Part shown: in pieces, positions 1 through 12,498 of the stretch
Position numbering within the stretch: position 1 is the stretch's first letter
How the letters are laid out: every line of letters starts with the position of its first letter
From: Oscheius dolichura
Lineage: Eukaryota; Nematoda; Chromadorea; Rhabditida; Rhabditidae
Assembly: GCA_932521035.1 (NCBI GenBank)
Contig: OW051496.1
Span: forward strand, 5,146,001 to 5,210,000
Reading direction: 5' to 3'
DNA length: 64,000 nt
Notes under the pieces: model-generated
The model's database searches: none
Seen by the model: the letters and a program-made list of their open reading frames with translations, nothing else
Told to the model about the DNA's origin: nothing
Program-made: the position numbers and the translations under genes

Positions 1-2601
1 TTGCTAGCAGGAGCTTAGTCCGTGTGAAAAGCGGTTGCCGAAACTTTTTCGACGGACAGCCGTCACTGTCCATTAGGACAGGAAGGGACAACTGGCTATG
101 AAAAAGAGAAGTTACGTTTTGGACTGTTTAATTGGGGGGCCGAGGGGTAACGACTGTACGGACCAAGGCTGAACGGTTGCAGGATGGCGAGAGGGAGGAC
201 TGACTCACAATGTGTAGGACCACGTCAGTATTGTTATTTTGGGAGGATGCAGAAAGGCGAGCTGACCAGACAACAGAAAAAAGAACTTGGTGGGGATTAT
301 CTCGAAGGAGCTCGTTGAAAGCCACGGACACGTGGGGAATAATTACAAATTCCGGGGGACACAATGGCCGAGAAGTGGTGGTGAAATACGGATTGTTTTG
401 TATTGGGGGAGAAAAGGAACTGGGGATCTAGTTGGATCTGGTGGCAAAAGAACTGTGGTGGCTGGGGCTGTGGAAGAAGTCCACGGGCTGTACTAGTTAG
501 GGATACGGCGGATCAAAAGAAACAGTATAAGAGGATCACCCCAAATAGGAGGCGACCTCAAAATATGGAGGAAGAGGCGTCGGGAGGAGCGAAAAAGAGC
601 GATCAGCTGGGAGGCAAAGAAGATGTCGGTGTCGATCGATGTTGGCTACCTGGGTCGACTGACCACTGGGCGAGACAGTGCAGAGATCGCGGAGGTGGCC
701 GACACCCTATGCAAATTTGAGACTGGAATGCGCGACTGGACCGACCGTCCGTTGCGCAAGCGCCAACGTCACCCTTTTGCCTGAAATTTTGTGTGAACTG
801 ACTGTACGAAGAAAACAACTGAATAGCCGGGGGGACAAGGTGGTTTGTGTGTGGATAACGGGATCGGCTGAGGACAGGTCAAGTGGCTAACGGGGCTGAC
901 TCATATGGGTAGGAGGATAGTAAGGCCAGGGTTGATAATGGATCAACCGAGTCAGAGGCCATCTGGGTCCCATATGGGCAGGTTAACTGAGCGTATTCCG
1001 ATACGATGCATCTCTCCCCGTCTGCTCCGTTCTCTGTCCCGTCTCGCCTCTAAAAACAAAGATTCGTCATCGTGGCCCCTAAAATGGTAACCAAATCGGC
1101 GACAGTGACGAGGTTCCGGAAATGAGAAGCAACAGAGGGTGCAAAAAACTCGGAAAGCCAAATTTCCGGTTAGAAGTTGCTCAAACACCTAGATACCCCG
1201 ACAAATATTTGGGGGAAAGTTCAACTTGTTGGGGAGATAAACAAAGTGACACACTCCGGAGATAAATGAGACGGGGAGGAGGAGGTACTAGGAATGGAAA
1301 AGACATTTGGACAAGGTCGGGAGAGATGGAGAAAGGAAGTGAGTCAGACTGGGGGACAAGAAAGAGGAATGAGTCAGGAGAAGCGAAGCCAATACAGACC
1401 AATAACAACAATGGACGGACAGAAACTGGATGACGGGATCTGAGGAGGGCCAATTAGAAACGACTGGACAAGAGACAGGGAGAGATACCTCGGGATAAAA
1501 ACGAGAAGCGCCAATTAGCTAGGGAAAGTGTAAGGTTACTAATAGTGGAGGAGACGTCAGAGAGGAGAACTCGGGCCAGTCAAGGTGCCTTAATTTACAT
1601 AGAGGGAGGACGGAGGGGCGGCGGGGAAGTTAACCTTGATTGGGACACGGGAATATGGGCATTGTTTGCCCCAAAATAACAAAATCAATTGATGTTTTCG
1701 GCAAACGAACACTCTCGTCCAGCCACCCGAGTCGGTATGGCTCTGGCAGAGAAGAGACCGTACAAACAAGTACATCGAGATAGATGGCCGGCCGGCTGGA
1801 CACTGCCAGATATTATCAGAACTCGACAAGGACGCCAACCAGTACGAGAGACGGCCATCGAGACGAGTATGGTCAACAGACAGAGAGGGGCAGATCTGTT
1901 TATTGTCATGTCTTGTACCATCCGGCCAAGAAATCAACCGAGGAGAAGACTAATGGGCTGGCTACCGTATACGGGGAAGAGGAAGCCCCGCTCGGAACGG
2001 AATGCTCATGTTTGGGGGAAATAAATAGGAAAAAGGGGCCATCAAAGAACATCAAAAGAGGGAAGATGGATGGTTGTCCATAAACTATCATAAGAGTAAA
2101 AGGAAATGTGCAAAAATTAGAGAAATGAACATGGGCGTAGACACGAGACACAAGACGGCAAGGCAAATAAACAGGCAACTCGTAGGGACGCCTTGCTTCT
2201 CCGAAACGCAAACACAACGCAGCGGAAGACGGATTTCCACCTAAAGACGGACAGAAAAGGACCGCGACCGGAAGTTTCGTGCGTAAATGGACACTCCGAG
2301 GCAGAACCAGGTGTGGCTACTCCTTTGAGGGAAGCGGCCACTTTCAAAGGGGAATTTCACTGGAATTTCATAACTCCCTGTTCTATTGTGCCTTATTTCA
2401 TGTGCAATTCTTCCGGCTGGTTGCCTTTGAGTACTGAGAGGATGCCTCATATTTTGTCACCAAATATACTTGGGTATACGGATCTCCGTACAAGTAGATT
2501 CACTAGACCGGAGACGATGCTTGTATCTCGAGGATTAGGGTGACATTTCACAAGTCAGCTGATGCCGTGCTATTGTATCCGCCTCCGTCTTCTCTCAGAA
2601 T
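1..2601. other. Intergenic, no gene seen
   Basis: I see no exon with recognisable protein content on either strand. The open frames here are short and of biased composition. The + strand is strongly purine-rich over roughly the first 2.1 kb (GGAGGA and GAGAAG runs). Elsewhere in this window that pattern marks DNA upstream of a minus-strand gene, so a minus-strand gene starting left of position 1 is possible. Confidence 0.6.
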
Positions 2602-3378
2602 ATGAGGGTAACCCAGGCCATAACGTTGTCTTCTGGCGCTGGTGCCCTACCTCTCAACCTCGTCCTTCTTCCCATAATTTTTCTCAAATCCTCGGAAAAG
2701 ATTGGGCGATACAAATATTTCCTGATGGCCTACACAACCAATGCCGCCGTCTTCTGTTTCTCTCAAGTCTCCGTCCTCCCGGTGAGTTGGTAATTCTCTT
2801 CCGGGAAGAGATATGGAATGCGGTTGGTGTGGAAATGGCCGAAATGGGATACATTGGAGAGCAGATTACTGTAAGTCACATGGTCAAAAGGATAAAAAGA
2901 AGGCCTCTGCAGATAAATGGAAATATAGACATTGGCATGGCTCTGTATCCAAACCGCCTGTGTGGTTGTCCTTTTCTGCTGGCTCAAAATCGGGAAAAAG
3001 CTCGCCAAGCTGCACGCCCTTCGCAGTTCTCTATACAAATTCCAGCACAAACTGTTCATCCTCCTTACGCTACAGGCACATCTTCCCTTTGTTTCCCCTT
3101 AAAATCGAATACAGACCACCCTGCCGATAGTATTCAACATCCTCCCCGGCTTCGTCATTTTCGTCCTGTCTCTCTCCAAGAATTCCATTGGTTATGCCGC
3201 TCTGTACTTCGGGACTATCGTCACTTTTGCTCAAATTGCCGACCCCCTCTGTACCGTCTTCTTTGTCCAGGATTACAAAGACTTTGTCTTCCAGAAGAAG
3301 AGGGTTCGTTCTTCTTATCCCCTGCCTGAAATAGATTCAGTCCTCGCGATGGAAGGTCGGCGTTGCCACTGGAAGTAG
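2602..3378 (+). pseudogene. Degenerate Str-type serpentine chemoreceptor lacking TM3-TM4
   Basis: Exons are read as 2602-2781, about 2812-2870, 2929-3075 and 3115-3378. The first exon encodes TM1-TM2 with the Str-family pattern LPLNLVLLPIIF followed by GRYKYFLMAY. The third encodes TM5 and the intracellular loop (CVVVLFCWLKIGKKLAKL). The fourth encodes TM6, TM7 and the end (LPIVFNILPGFVIFVL, then QIADPLCTVFFVQDYKDF), where DP-x(n)-YKDF matches the usual DP...YR ending of Str/Srj receptors. The product is only about 215 residues against roughly 330 for the family, and nothing between 2782 and 2928 can supply TM3 and TM4, so I call it truncated. The intron at 3076-3114 would be GC-AG. An AATAAA lies at about 3449. 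If expressed it would be a chemosensory GPCR remnant. Family call fairly sure; pseudogene status inferred. Confidence 0.6.
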
Positions 3379-3558
3379 CCCAACGGAACCTTATATCTCC
3401 AACCAAGGAGTGTCTCGCGAGTCCTACTACTGATCCGTTGAATAATCAATAAACCGTAATTCCTTTGTCCGTCCACCGGGGTCAATTGGTATGGGCGCCC
3501 TACCTGCCCCACTGCTCGCTTTCTTCGATTAAACCAGCCAGACCCTCCTTGTCAATCA

Positions 3559-4822
3559 ATGATGCCGTTCCCCTTGGATAAGGTCCACAAAAAAGATCTC
3601 GTCAAAATAACAAAAAAGGTCTGTTTTCCTGATGTTCTAATTTTGTCCTCCAGCTTCCTCCAGTAGCCTATGCCCGTCTGCGGCAGTCCTGCCACTATTT
3701 CGATAATTTTGCGGAGAGTGCCCAGGAGCACGTGATCTACTCGTTCAAGAGCATCAACATCTTCTTCAACGTGTCTACAAACTGTCTGGTCTGTCATCCT
3801 GTTTACTGTAAACGGCGAGATCATCTTTAGGACAACGATGTTGATTACATCCAACTGCCGACAAAATGGAACAACATCTTCAGAAGTTACAATGTGGACG
3901 AGTTCGACTTTGCGAAGTTAATCGGGGCCACTCACTTCAGAAAAATCACTCTGGTATCCCATTTCCAGGCCGTTGAACCTTTTCTTCTTCCAGACAATCG
4001 ACAATATTCGCAACAGGACCACATTCCAAGGCTTCCTCTCCCGGATCCCCCTCAAATGCCTCATGTTGACACTCAATGTCCTGGCTGATGTCGATCTGAC
4101 AGAACTCATCAGGAACCTCCAACCTCAGAAGCTGTGTCTCTGTTATCCGGTTTGTTTCCTCCCAAATAACAAGAGAATATCGCCCTTTTCAGCTAAAGGG
4201 TTCCAATTCTATGCGCTACCCTTCGATCGGCCAAAACAGAAACAACAACAGACTGATTATCGAGGAGGTTGAGTTGCTTACCGACTGCTGTCCTCCGGTC
4301 GCCCTCCTCAATCGCTTCTTGGGTGTTAAGAGGATGATCCTCCGCCCCCGGCACTATCCCAACGGGGAGTACGAGAGGTTCACGGAATGGGTCAGACGCA
4401 TCCTCATGGTAGACTGGTACCCATCTCAAATGAGAAGAATTTCAGAATAGCGGCCATTTTGAGCATTTTGTGTTGGAGGTGAGACACGCTCTCTCGCAGT
4501 TGCTGAACAAGCCGAGCAACTACAATCTGATACTACAGATGTGCATGCATCGGGAGGACCCAGAGGCGGAGCCGATCTACGTGGAGACTACCAGGGGAGG
4601 ACAGGTTTGAACGGACAAAGCTCTTAGTAATCAGATGAATAGATGTTGAGGAAGACGGACATGGTCATGGAGACCGAGGGGGTGCTCGGGATAATGTACT
4701 GTCAGGGCTCGCTGGGGGACACGAAGGCCTTCCTCCACTACCTGCCGAACGCGACCGAGAGACTGCCCTGGACCCTCCAGGAGACATCCAAACACTCCGA
4801 CAGCATCTTCTCGTTCCAATAA
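3559..4822 (+). CDS. F-box protein with divergent FTH-like C-terminal region
   Basis: Seven exons join in phase from ATG 3559 to TAA 4820-4822, giving roughly 330 residues. The N-terminus carries a short F-box-like segment (FPLDKLPPVAYARLRQSCHY), where LP...ARLRQSC matches the F-box core that binds Skp1. The rest is leucine-rich and resembles the FTH/DUF38 substrate-side regions of nematode F-box proteins (for example LNVLADVDLTELIRNL and VELLTDCCPPVALLNRFLG), but I cannot assign a named domain. The family role is a substrate receptor in an SCF ubiquitin ligase. Only 180 bp separate it from the chemoreceptor upstream, and its stop overlaps a CAATAAA polyadenylation signal. All splice junctions are in phase with no stops, so this copy looks intact, unlike the related pseudogene at 31.8 kb. 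The F-box assignment is inferred from the short motif. Confidence 0.6.
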
Positions 4823-7499
4823 ATTGCTTATTGTGCTGGTCGGTGTGGGTTGCCAGGAAGAGTGCGGTCCGTGTTCACTCGTTACTACCCAGGTGTCTCC
4901 GATACTATTAACAGGGAGGGGCACTTCTTCGTCTCCGAATACACACATCCCCCGTGTTCATTAGCCATCCTCGGGAAGAGTGTTCCCCTCTTCGAGCTAA
5001 TTGGTTTCAGTTTGACTCACTTGTTTTCCTAAACAGGAAAGTGTCTAATGGCCTCTGCCCCTCATATGCCCCCTCGGCCCGTTCTCACCTGTTCTCGGCT
5101 GTAATCAAACTACACGGGGTTTTTGCTGCTCCAGCACATAAAATAGCCGCCGCTCAGCTGCCTATCCCACCTTTTGATTGATGCCTCTTACACAAGAAAT
5201 TTTCAGATTTACGCCACTCAAAATGCCCGTCCGCAATTTACACCCCTCCTTTTCAATTCCGATCAGGTGTAATCACACTAATTGTGTTGTCTTCCCCGTT
5301 GTTTTCCCCTTGGCCACATCCAATATCAGCCAAGACAAGATATCTGAAATCTCTTCTTCCTCTTTGTTCTGAAGTGGGTCCTCCTCCACACACCCTCGCT
5401 GAGAATTCCTCCAGTATTCTTGGCCGACTCCCTCAATCTGCAATGAACATCCGCCCTGTGAGTTGACGTGTGTCATTTGAGTTTGGGGAAAACAATCTTT
5501 GGGGGGCATGTAGGCTTCGTTCTGCTGCTCTCTTGGATCAGCGCCGTCAAAGGGAAAAAAGGAGGACGGAACCCCCCGCGGCGGTGGCTGACAAAGGCGG
5601 ACTAGGCAATCTCCACTCCACTAACTACATTTCTTCCCTTTTTGGAGCATTTCCCCGGGTAAACACAATCCCCTCTTTGTCCTCTTATTTTTAAGCCCAA
5701 AATCCAGTGTAAAATCGTTACTCTTTGCTTCGCACGTGTGTTTTGTTTCTATGGAATTTGTCGGGGTTGTCACCCAGCCCGGGGGCTACTAACTAGCGGC
5801 ATAAGCCGTCACTCTCTGGCTGACTGCTCGGTGGTGACCTCGCTGCCCCCTTTCCCAGTCAAAAGAGCCATTTATTCACCAGAGGATAATAAAGTGATTT
5901 GGTGTAATTTATGGCGAAGAAGAGTCGAGTAGCCCGGTCATCTGCTCCCCAGTTGGAGCCGCTCCCTCGGCCGCGCGGCCCTCCCGGTTGTAACACTGCT
6001 CCGGCTGACCAAATGAATATGCCAAACGAATTCGCAGTCGTTTTGCTCGAGTGTAAAGTCGCGACATTCGAGCACATTTTAATCACTTGCCGGGCCAGCT
6101 GCTGACGGATCCTCCCGTTTTGCTCCTTTTCTTTTTGGGTAGTCGTCCTCCTCCTCCTCCCGGCAGGAGACAACAAACATTCGGTAGTTTTTGAGCTGAG
6201 AACAGATGGCCGCTGCCTCACGCCGGCCCACCTGCATTGATCTCCCTACTTCGCGATCAGCTCCTGCCATTGATCCAGTTTGTCAACAAATCCTCGCTCT
6301 TGACGGGGGAGACATCTCCTCCACTTCGATGACCCTCTCCAGGCCTAATTCACACCTCGTAAACAATTCCACAAACTCTCTTGTCCCCTCCTCTTCCGTC
6401 TGTTTCTCTCCCAACAAGGTCTCCCACCAGCAAAAGTTCACAGTGACATATGTTGCGGTGTCCTTTATGAAGTGGCCGGCCGCCTCTCTGCCCCCAGGGA
6501 TGACACTTCCCAATCATTTCCGTCAGCTGTCTTTCCTTTCTCATCCAATTTCATTATCACCTCAGGGCATATTCCCCCGTAACCTGAAGACACTGGTCAT
6601 CGATCGAATCGACCGATGATTCAGATGTGACCTGCCTCCTGCTGGCACACGGCCATTGTCTTGTCTGTCTAATTGCAACAACTCTCGCGTCCGTCCATTT
6701 ATTTTTGACCTCATAGTAGTTTGCTTGTGCTCTTCCTGTTTGGCTGGCCAGTAAGGTTGAATGAACACCTCCAATCCGTGACCATCGGGTAACAGAATCA
6801 GGGACCTCGCCTCCCCAGGAGGTACCGCCTAGGCAAACAAGGCTAACGATGCCAATTGGGATTGGTCCAGCTAGCCTCGTCCGACTTCTTCTCCTATACA
6901 GCTTATGAGATGTGGTGTATGTGTTTATTCAACGGGGATAATTGATCGCTTGATTTTTCTTTTGTCTCCACTTCCTAGCAGCTGTTTTGTCCGAGACCGC
7001 CTGACCCTCCAAGAACACAAGTAGCCATTTGTCACGGCTTGTACATTCCATCCCGAATGTGTCCTCTCCCACAGGTCGTCCGTTGTCGCCCTTACATAAA
7101 CACAGCCACAGATAGTCCTCCCCGTTACGGCCTAATTTGATTAGAACTCGGGCTCTCCTCCTCAGAATCCAATTGTTCCCTCTGGACTACCAATCTCCAA
7201 CCGGAGAGGGATTTCCTTTTTCAACAGAGAAGTGTTCAACGACCTCCACGGCCATTCATCGCTTGTTTGAACGCTTTTTAGTGCCATGAGTTATACGCCA
7301 AGTCTCCCGGGAGAAAGCCGGCCGAGATCCTCTCCGTGGCCGCCACAGTCGGTTACTCCCACCTGCGTCTTCCTCGTCCTCCCTCCGAGTAATCGGATCC
7401 TATTTGGCCAATTTATGTTGTCTCTAGGCTAATTGAGGCCGTCTAATCTTATCAGACCCTCTTCCTTTTTTCTCTCTTCTGACTCCCCTCTCACGGAAA
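4823..7499. other. Intergenic, pyrimidine-rich on the + strand, no gene seen
   Basis: About 2.7 kb upstream of the plus-strand gene at 7500. The + strand is rich in C and T (TCCTC and CCTCC runs). Open frames such as 6206-6619 and 5904-6104 have low-complexity composition and no recognisable domain or splice context. No tRNA-like structure was noticed. Confidence 0.55.
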
Positions 7500-8402
7500 A
7501 TGTCATTTCAGATGGGCAGTGGGCCCTCCTCTGCCCACCATCAACCGCACGACATGATGGAGCCGCACCAATATCCCGACATGAATGTCATCTTCCGAGG
7601 CATCCCCAAGGTTATGCAGGTCACTCTCTTATTTATCAATTGAATACAAGGGGAGCATTCCAGGTGGCGGAAGACATGCACCGGATGACGAACTACATCG
7701 AGGATCTCCGTAACCTGACCGTTTGTATGGCGGCTATAACAGCGATTGGCATGATTGGTGAGTCCCCAATTTGTTTGACTCCTTGCGCCACTGCCGGCCT
7801 CCTTTGATTGTTACGCAATAAAGACCAATATTTACAGGCTTTCTGATCCTCAAGTTCAGTACGAGGAACAGCAGGCGACGAAAGCGGTCCATCCTGAGAC
7901 AGGCCGAGGAAGGCTACCGTGTGCCCTACTACTACCAGTCACAGTATGCTCCGGAGCCGTGGGATAGGCCGAAGAGTACGTTCAGCCATCAGAGGTGAGT
8001 GCTTCTCCCTCACCATCGCCACACAACTGACATGTTTACAAGCGCCACGGGCTGTGGCCACCACGGCGATTTATGTTGTTTCGGGGCCGGGAACAAGCGG
8101 GATGTGTTAACTGACAAGTACACTTTCAGCCAGCCCGACCCCACAGAGAAGAAGCCGATCGACAGTAGGAATAGTCCCGAGACGAAGCCGAACGGCAATC
8201 TGCCCTACAAGGTGAGTCGTCCCCGCTGTGGCTAACAACGTCTCGTCTTGTTCAGTCCCACACTAGCTTTAAGAAGACCTCCTCGCAACCGTCCTCCTTG
8301 CAGACCTCGCTCGAGGACAACTTCTCCCCGGAGCTCATCAAGAAGGCCCCTCTGGCCAGCGTCGAGAATGAACGTCACTCGCGCCTTCCCCACAAAGTCT
8401 GA
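7500..8402 (+). CDS. Single-pass membrane protein of unknown function, 199 aa
   Basis: Five exons (7500-7619, 7664-7757, 7838-7994, 8130-8211, 8256-8402) join with consistent phases 0,1,2,0 to give exactly 199 residues. Residues about 56-74 form one transmembrane helix (TVCMAAITAIGMIGFLILKF), followed at once by a strongly basic stop-transfer stretch (STRNSRRRKRS). The roughly 50 residues before the helix are hydrophilic and contain a possible short helix (EDMHRMTNYIEDLRNL). There is no cleavable signal peptide, so I expect a type III or tail-type topology with the Ser/Pro-rich C-terminal 110 residues in the cytosol, but orientation is inferred. A TTTCAG precedes a second ATG at 7512, which could be the true start if the leader is trans-spliced there. 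AATAAA lies at 8687-8692. I do not recognise the family. Confidence 0.75.
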
Positions 8403-8785
8403 TCTTTATCCTCACGTTTTTTTTCTATCCTCCCGGGCCGGCCGATACAAAAAATTCTTTCAGCGCTCGCTGGAACCGATCAAACTTTTGGTCGAGGACC
8501 TCCCTTATGCGGACACGTAAGAGCTTGTGATCAGTACAGCTTTCGCTCTAATCTCAGCCGAGTGTCTAACTTTGGCTTATGCGTGTTTCTTGTCTTTTGT
8601 CGATCGTCCGGCCCACTAACGCGTGCCTTTTACCAGTTGCTCAAATTTGTCCAGAATAAGTATATATTTCCTTCATTCCGAGATCAAATAAAGAAAATAA
8701 AAACAAAATGTTAGTAGGGAGGAGATCACGCGGATCAAATGGACTAGATACCTCGGATTAGGGGCGGGGAGGATGGCTGCTCGGC
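8403..8785. other. Convergent 3' flank
   Basis: Space between the stop of the plus-strand membrane-protein gene and the stop of the minus-strand ceh-14 gene. It contains AATAAA at 8687-8692 on the plus strand and nothing else I can identify. Confidence 0.6.
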
Positions 8786-11700
8786 TCAGACCATGTAGTT
8801 GTGGACAAGGCCGGACATTGAAAGAGACGACGGCTGCATTGTGGTCATCGGCATGTACAGGGTCTCCGCCCCCATGTGCTGGCCCATCGGCTGGAATGCC
8901 TGGAACTTTTTTTGGCCATTTAAAGACATCACATAGGAAACTTACTCCCATCCCATCCATTCCAAGAAGAGCCCCAGCGGGGGCCAGAGTAAGTTCGGGA
9001 CGAGGAAGGACGGCGTAGGCCTCCAAGTCGGTGACGGAGTTATTCAGATCTACTGGTTTGAAGAGGCTCGTCGAACTGTACAAGACTTCTGGCTGGCGGT
9101 GCCCCTCTGTGTCGATCACCTGCTCATTGTAGCCTAAATCTCAACTGATCCTAGAACAAAAAAACACCCACAATCGAGAGGAGGTCCAGCCGGTGGCGGA
9201 TTGTACGGCGGAGACTGTCCAGTGATGCTGCCTGACGGGGAGTTTGAGTCACTGTCGCCCTTCATCTGCCCTGTCCACCGGCGGCCTGCATCCTTTTTCA
9301 GTCGCTTCTCTTTCGCCCGACGATTTTGAAACCACACCTGAAGAATAAATCTCTTCCTCCTTCTTTCTAATTATAAAGCGGAAATTGACCGAAGACCTAT
9401 AAGTGGCTACAGTAATCTTTTGTTGTCCTCTTGACTGCCCTTTGCAGTCAGGTGAAAGCCCGATCCCAGTCGGACCGGGGATTATCAGCTGCGTTGCCGG
9501 GCAACTCGCCAGGCTAATCAACGCCGAATTCCCACCAATCGGCCGTATTTTCGACGACCGACGGAGAGACCCGAGCCAGAACAATACGGTGGATTTACTA
9601 GAGACAATCTTGACCGACTTATTAACAGGGGGATTTAAGACGGGGGGCAGGTGCCCCTAATCGGAGGAAAATCCTCAAATCAAGTGATTATCCGTTGATT
9701 AGATCCAGATAAATTGAGAAAAGGCCACGATATCCGCTTAGCCCCTGAACATTTTCCAACTGACCTGAACTACTCGCATATCCAGCCCTGTCTCGGCGGC
9801 CAGCTGCTCTCGAACATGGCGAGCCGGTTTGCTGCTCTGTTGATAAGCCTATAATTAGGGGGTTCAAAGGGTCCGAGGGAGCGGGGACTACCTGTTTGAG
9901 GGTCTCCAGTGATTTGGCCGAGATTGTGGTACGGGGCCGTTTGTTGCCGGAATCCATCTCGGAGTCGCTGGCTGAAATCGGAAGGGTCAAGTGGCACAGG
10001 TGTGTCTGTGGAGGACGAGATCTTATGACCAGGAGGAGGTTGTACTGGTGCTGGAATGGAGTGGTAGCTGACAGGATTGTAGCCACGGGGGTCAAGCGGC
10101 TCTGACGTGTAACCACAAAAGGAACCAGTAATTGGGAGCCCACTCCATCTGGATACTCCATAGCGCGGAGACCTCCAGATAACAAGGATAGAAGGAGAGG
10201 AGAAGCTGGAGGTATGGAAAAGGGCGGGGAGGTGAACCGGAAGGGCCTTGTAAGGGTCAGATAAGTGACACCTGGAGGGGCGGCGGCAGGTGCAAAGAAG
10301 ACTATGGACGGCAAACAGCCTGGATTTCGTGAGAAAAGTCTGAAGCCAGGGGAACAGACATCTAGGGGAACACGGAGGAGTTGTCTACTCTGCATTGGAT
10401 GAAAGGGGGACACCTCGAAGAGGAGATGGTACTACTCATGACATCTAGGAGAAAAGGCGCCGGTTGTGGCCCCACAATGAATCCCACGACCACGTCAGCC
10501 AGTGTGTCACGGTGTGTGGCAGAGAGAGAAAGGTTTAGAAACATTCGACACGACCAGAACGAGGCCCTTCGGGGTAATAGAAAGCCCCGGTCAGAAATAG
10601 ATATGGGACTCGACACAATGGCCAGCAGCTGGTAGTCTGATGGGGCTGGTGCCAATTGCACCCCGAGGCAGGTACCCCCTCCTCGGTAGACGTTGAAATG
10701 TCTAATTGAGGAGGATTAGAGGGATAAAACCAGCAGAGATCAGGAGAATCTCACCCAAATAACAGGAGCCTTGATGGGGATAAGATTAGTTGTGGGAGGG
10801 GATTAGACAGAAGACATAAAAAACACGGGCTGGACTTTTGGAGGGGCTCGTCGGTCATAAAGAGCCGCGACGGGCTATCGGGCAGAATTTAATTAAATCT
10901 TGATCTGAACGGCGTCAGGATGACTGAATTGCCGTCGGCTAGTGGAAAAACAACCACGATAAAGCTTTTTCGCCGAGTTGGGATGAGCAAGCCGGCAAAA
11001 AAGCGAGGATGGTCAGACGGGGGAAATACGGTAGCGGATGATGAAAAAGGATAACGGCTTCGGAAGTGGGAAAGTTACACCATCCGACGGCCGGTCGAGG
11101 AAAAAGGAGAGGATACGAATCGGAGATCAGCGGACGAGGAGGACAGTGCTACTCGAGAGGGGGAGAATTTACATGAGACAGCTGAAAAAAAACGAGAAGA
11201 AGAGGATGGATGACTGCTTGGAAAGGAGGTTTATGGAGGAGGACGGGGACAGATGGTCGGCCAGGGGCAAGGGAACCGCCAGATTATGGCCACGAAGGAA
11301 ATTGGGCGGGGTCGCTGACATGACGCAACAGCAGAAGAAGGGAAATTGGGAAGGTAAGCGAGGTAGGTCGTGGTCATGCATTACTGATGACATCTAGTCG
11401 AAGAGCTGTTTTGTGGTGGGAGGGTTAATTGGACGCTTCGTGGTCTCGGCTGCAGGGGGGGACGGGTACAAGAAGTGGGGGCTGAGTCAGGCTCCACTCA
11501 GCTGATTCAGAAGAGGGAACTTCTTCTCGACTGAACTTCTGGCAACTACTAATGAGAAAAAAAAGAAGGGGATGAACACAAAGACAGCAAAATGTGTTGT
11601 TTTAATGATTTAAGTTACCGTATCCCACAGTCCACGATTTTCCCCCCTTGTCCACAAAAAAAAGAGCTCACGTTTCTCTTTAGCCAGCTCATAGTCAGAT

Positions 11701-12498
11701 TTACAGACAAGCCGGCCATCCTCGGGGATTAAGTAGAACTCCTCTCCTGTTTTCATCTCCCTCTTACAGATTACACACTGAAAGCATTCCACGTGATAGA
11801 TGTGTCCTAAACAACGGGTACAATGTGGATTGTTGGGGTGTCGCCTACCGGACGCCCTCCTCACCACCGAGTCCGGCAGTATCCCATCACTGCAGACGGT
11901 GCACTTTGTCCCGAACTGTCTAAACCCTTTATTCTTTATTTAGTAGACTTCGGATACTTGTAGAAGTGGTCTTTACAGTAGAGCTGATCCGAGCGGAGGA
12001 AGCAGGTGCGGGTGAGGAGCTGGCTACAGACGGAGCAGCGGAGACACTCGCTGTGGTAGGACCTGAACCCGCTGCCCTCGGCCTCGTCCCTGAGTACGGC
12101 TTGCCTGTCCAGGACCCTGTTGACGAACTTCTCCGTGATCAGGAGTTCACAGACAGAGCAGTGCGGACAGCCGGCTGTAATGATGGATGCGTACTCTTAT
12201 GAATTATTTTGTCCGTGAGTCGTCACGCTTCATTTCCACGGACCGACAGAGCCTGATTTGGCAAGGGCGGCCGGAGGCAAAAGGAGAAGCCAAATGGGCC
12301 TGACACCTAATACAACAGATGCGCCAGGGTTAACAGGTGAGATGGGGGGCAAACATTAGGGGGGAGACAGCCCGAAAAAGCTGGTAATTAGCCGGGAGGA
12401 CAGGACTTACCCAGGGAAGGAGGACACGTCGTCTGCTGGATGGAGGTGGACTCTTCCGAGGTCGAGGCCGGCTCCTCCGTCTTGGCTACTTCTCTCAT
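8786..12498 (-). CDS. ceh-14: LIM-homeodomain transcription factor, Lhx3/Lhx4 class
   Basis: Nine exons in phase give 380 residues: 12411-12498, 11958-12174, 11849-11919, 11672-11806, 9892-9971, 9765-9848, 9172-9337, 8946-9133, 8786-8899. Two LIM zinc-binding domains come first ([11 protein letters not shown] to YCKDHFYK, about residues 31-100; [17 protein letters not shown] to CKSDYE, about 105-165). A homeodomain follows ([16 protein letters not shown] ... [16 protein letters not shown] ... [20 protein letters not shown]). The recognition helix and the [19 protein letters not shown] segment are diagnostic of Lhx3/4, whose C. elegans member is ceh-14, a neuronal-fate regulator acting in the nucleus. 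LIM domains bind Ldb cofactors in this family. Most introns are about 40 nt, but intron 4 is 1.7 kb (9972-11671) and intron 6 is 427 nt, so they probably hold regulatory DNA. Upstream DNA runs to the inverted repeat at 13.26 kb. Confidence 0.93.
9972..11671 (-). other. 1.7 kb fourth intron of ceh-14
   Basis: This intron lies between the LIM2 exon and the first homeodomain exon, and it is more than thirty times longer than typical introns here. Its + strand is purine-rich. Open frames inside it (for example 11038-11397 on + and the extension of the homeodomain exon to 10413 on -) have no recognisable content. An intronic enhancer is the likely explanation, inferred from size and gene class only. 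Confidence 0.6.

Noticed and set aside
6206-6619. 137-codon plus-strand ORF
   Set aside because: Composition is Ser/Pro/Leu from C/T-rich DNA and there is no recognisable motif.
9688-10413. 241-codon minus-strand ORF as a separate gene
   Set aside because: Its real content is only the 27-codon homeodomain exon of ceh-14; the rest is intron.
11038-11397. Lys/Arg-rich plus-strand ORF inside ceh-14 intron 4
   Set aside because: It results from purine-rich DNA, is antisense to a secure gene, and has no homology signal.
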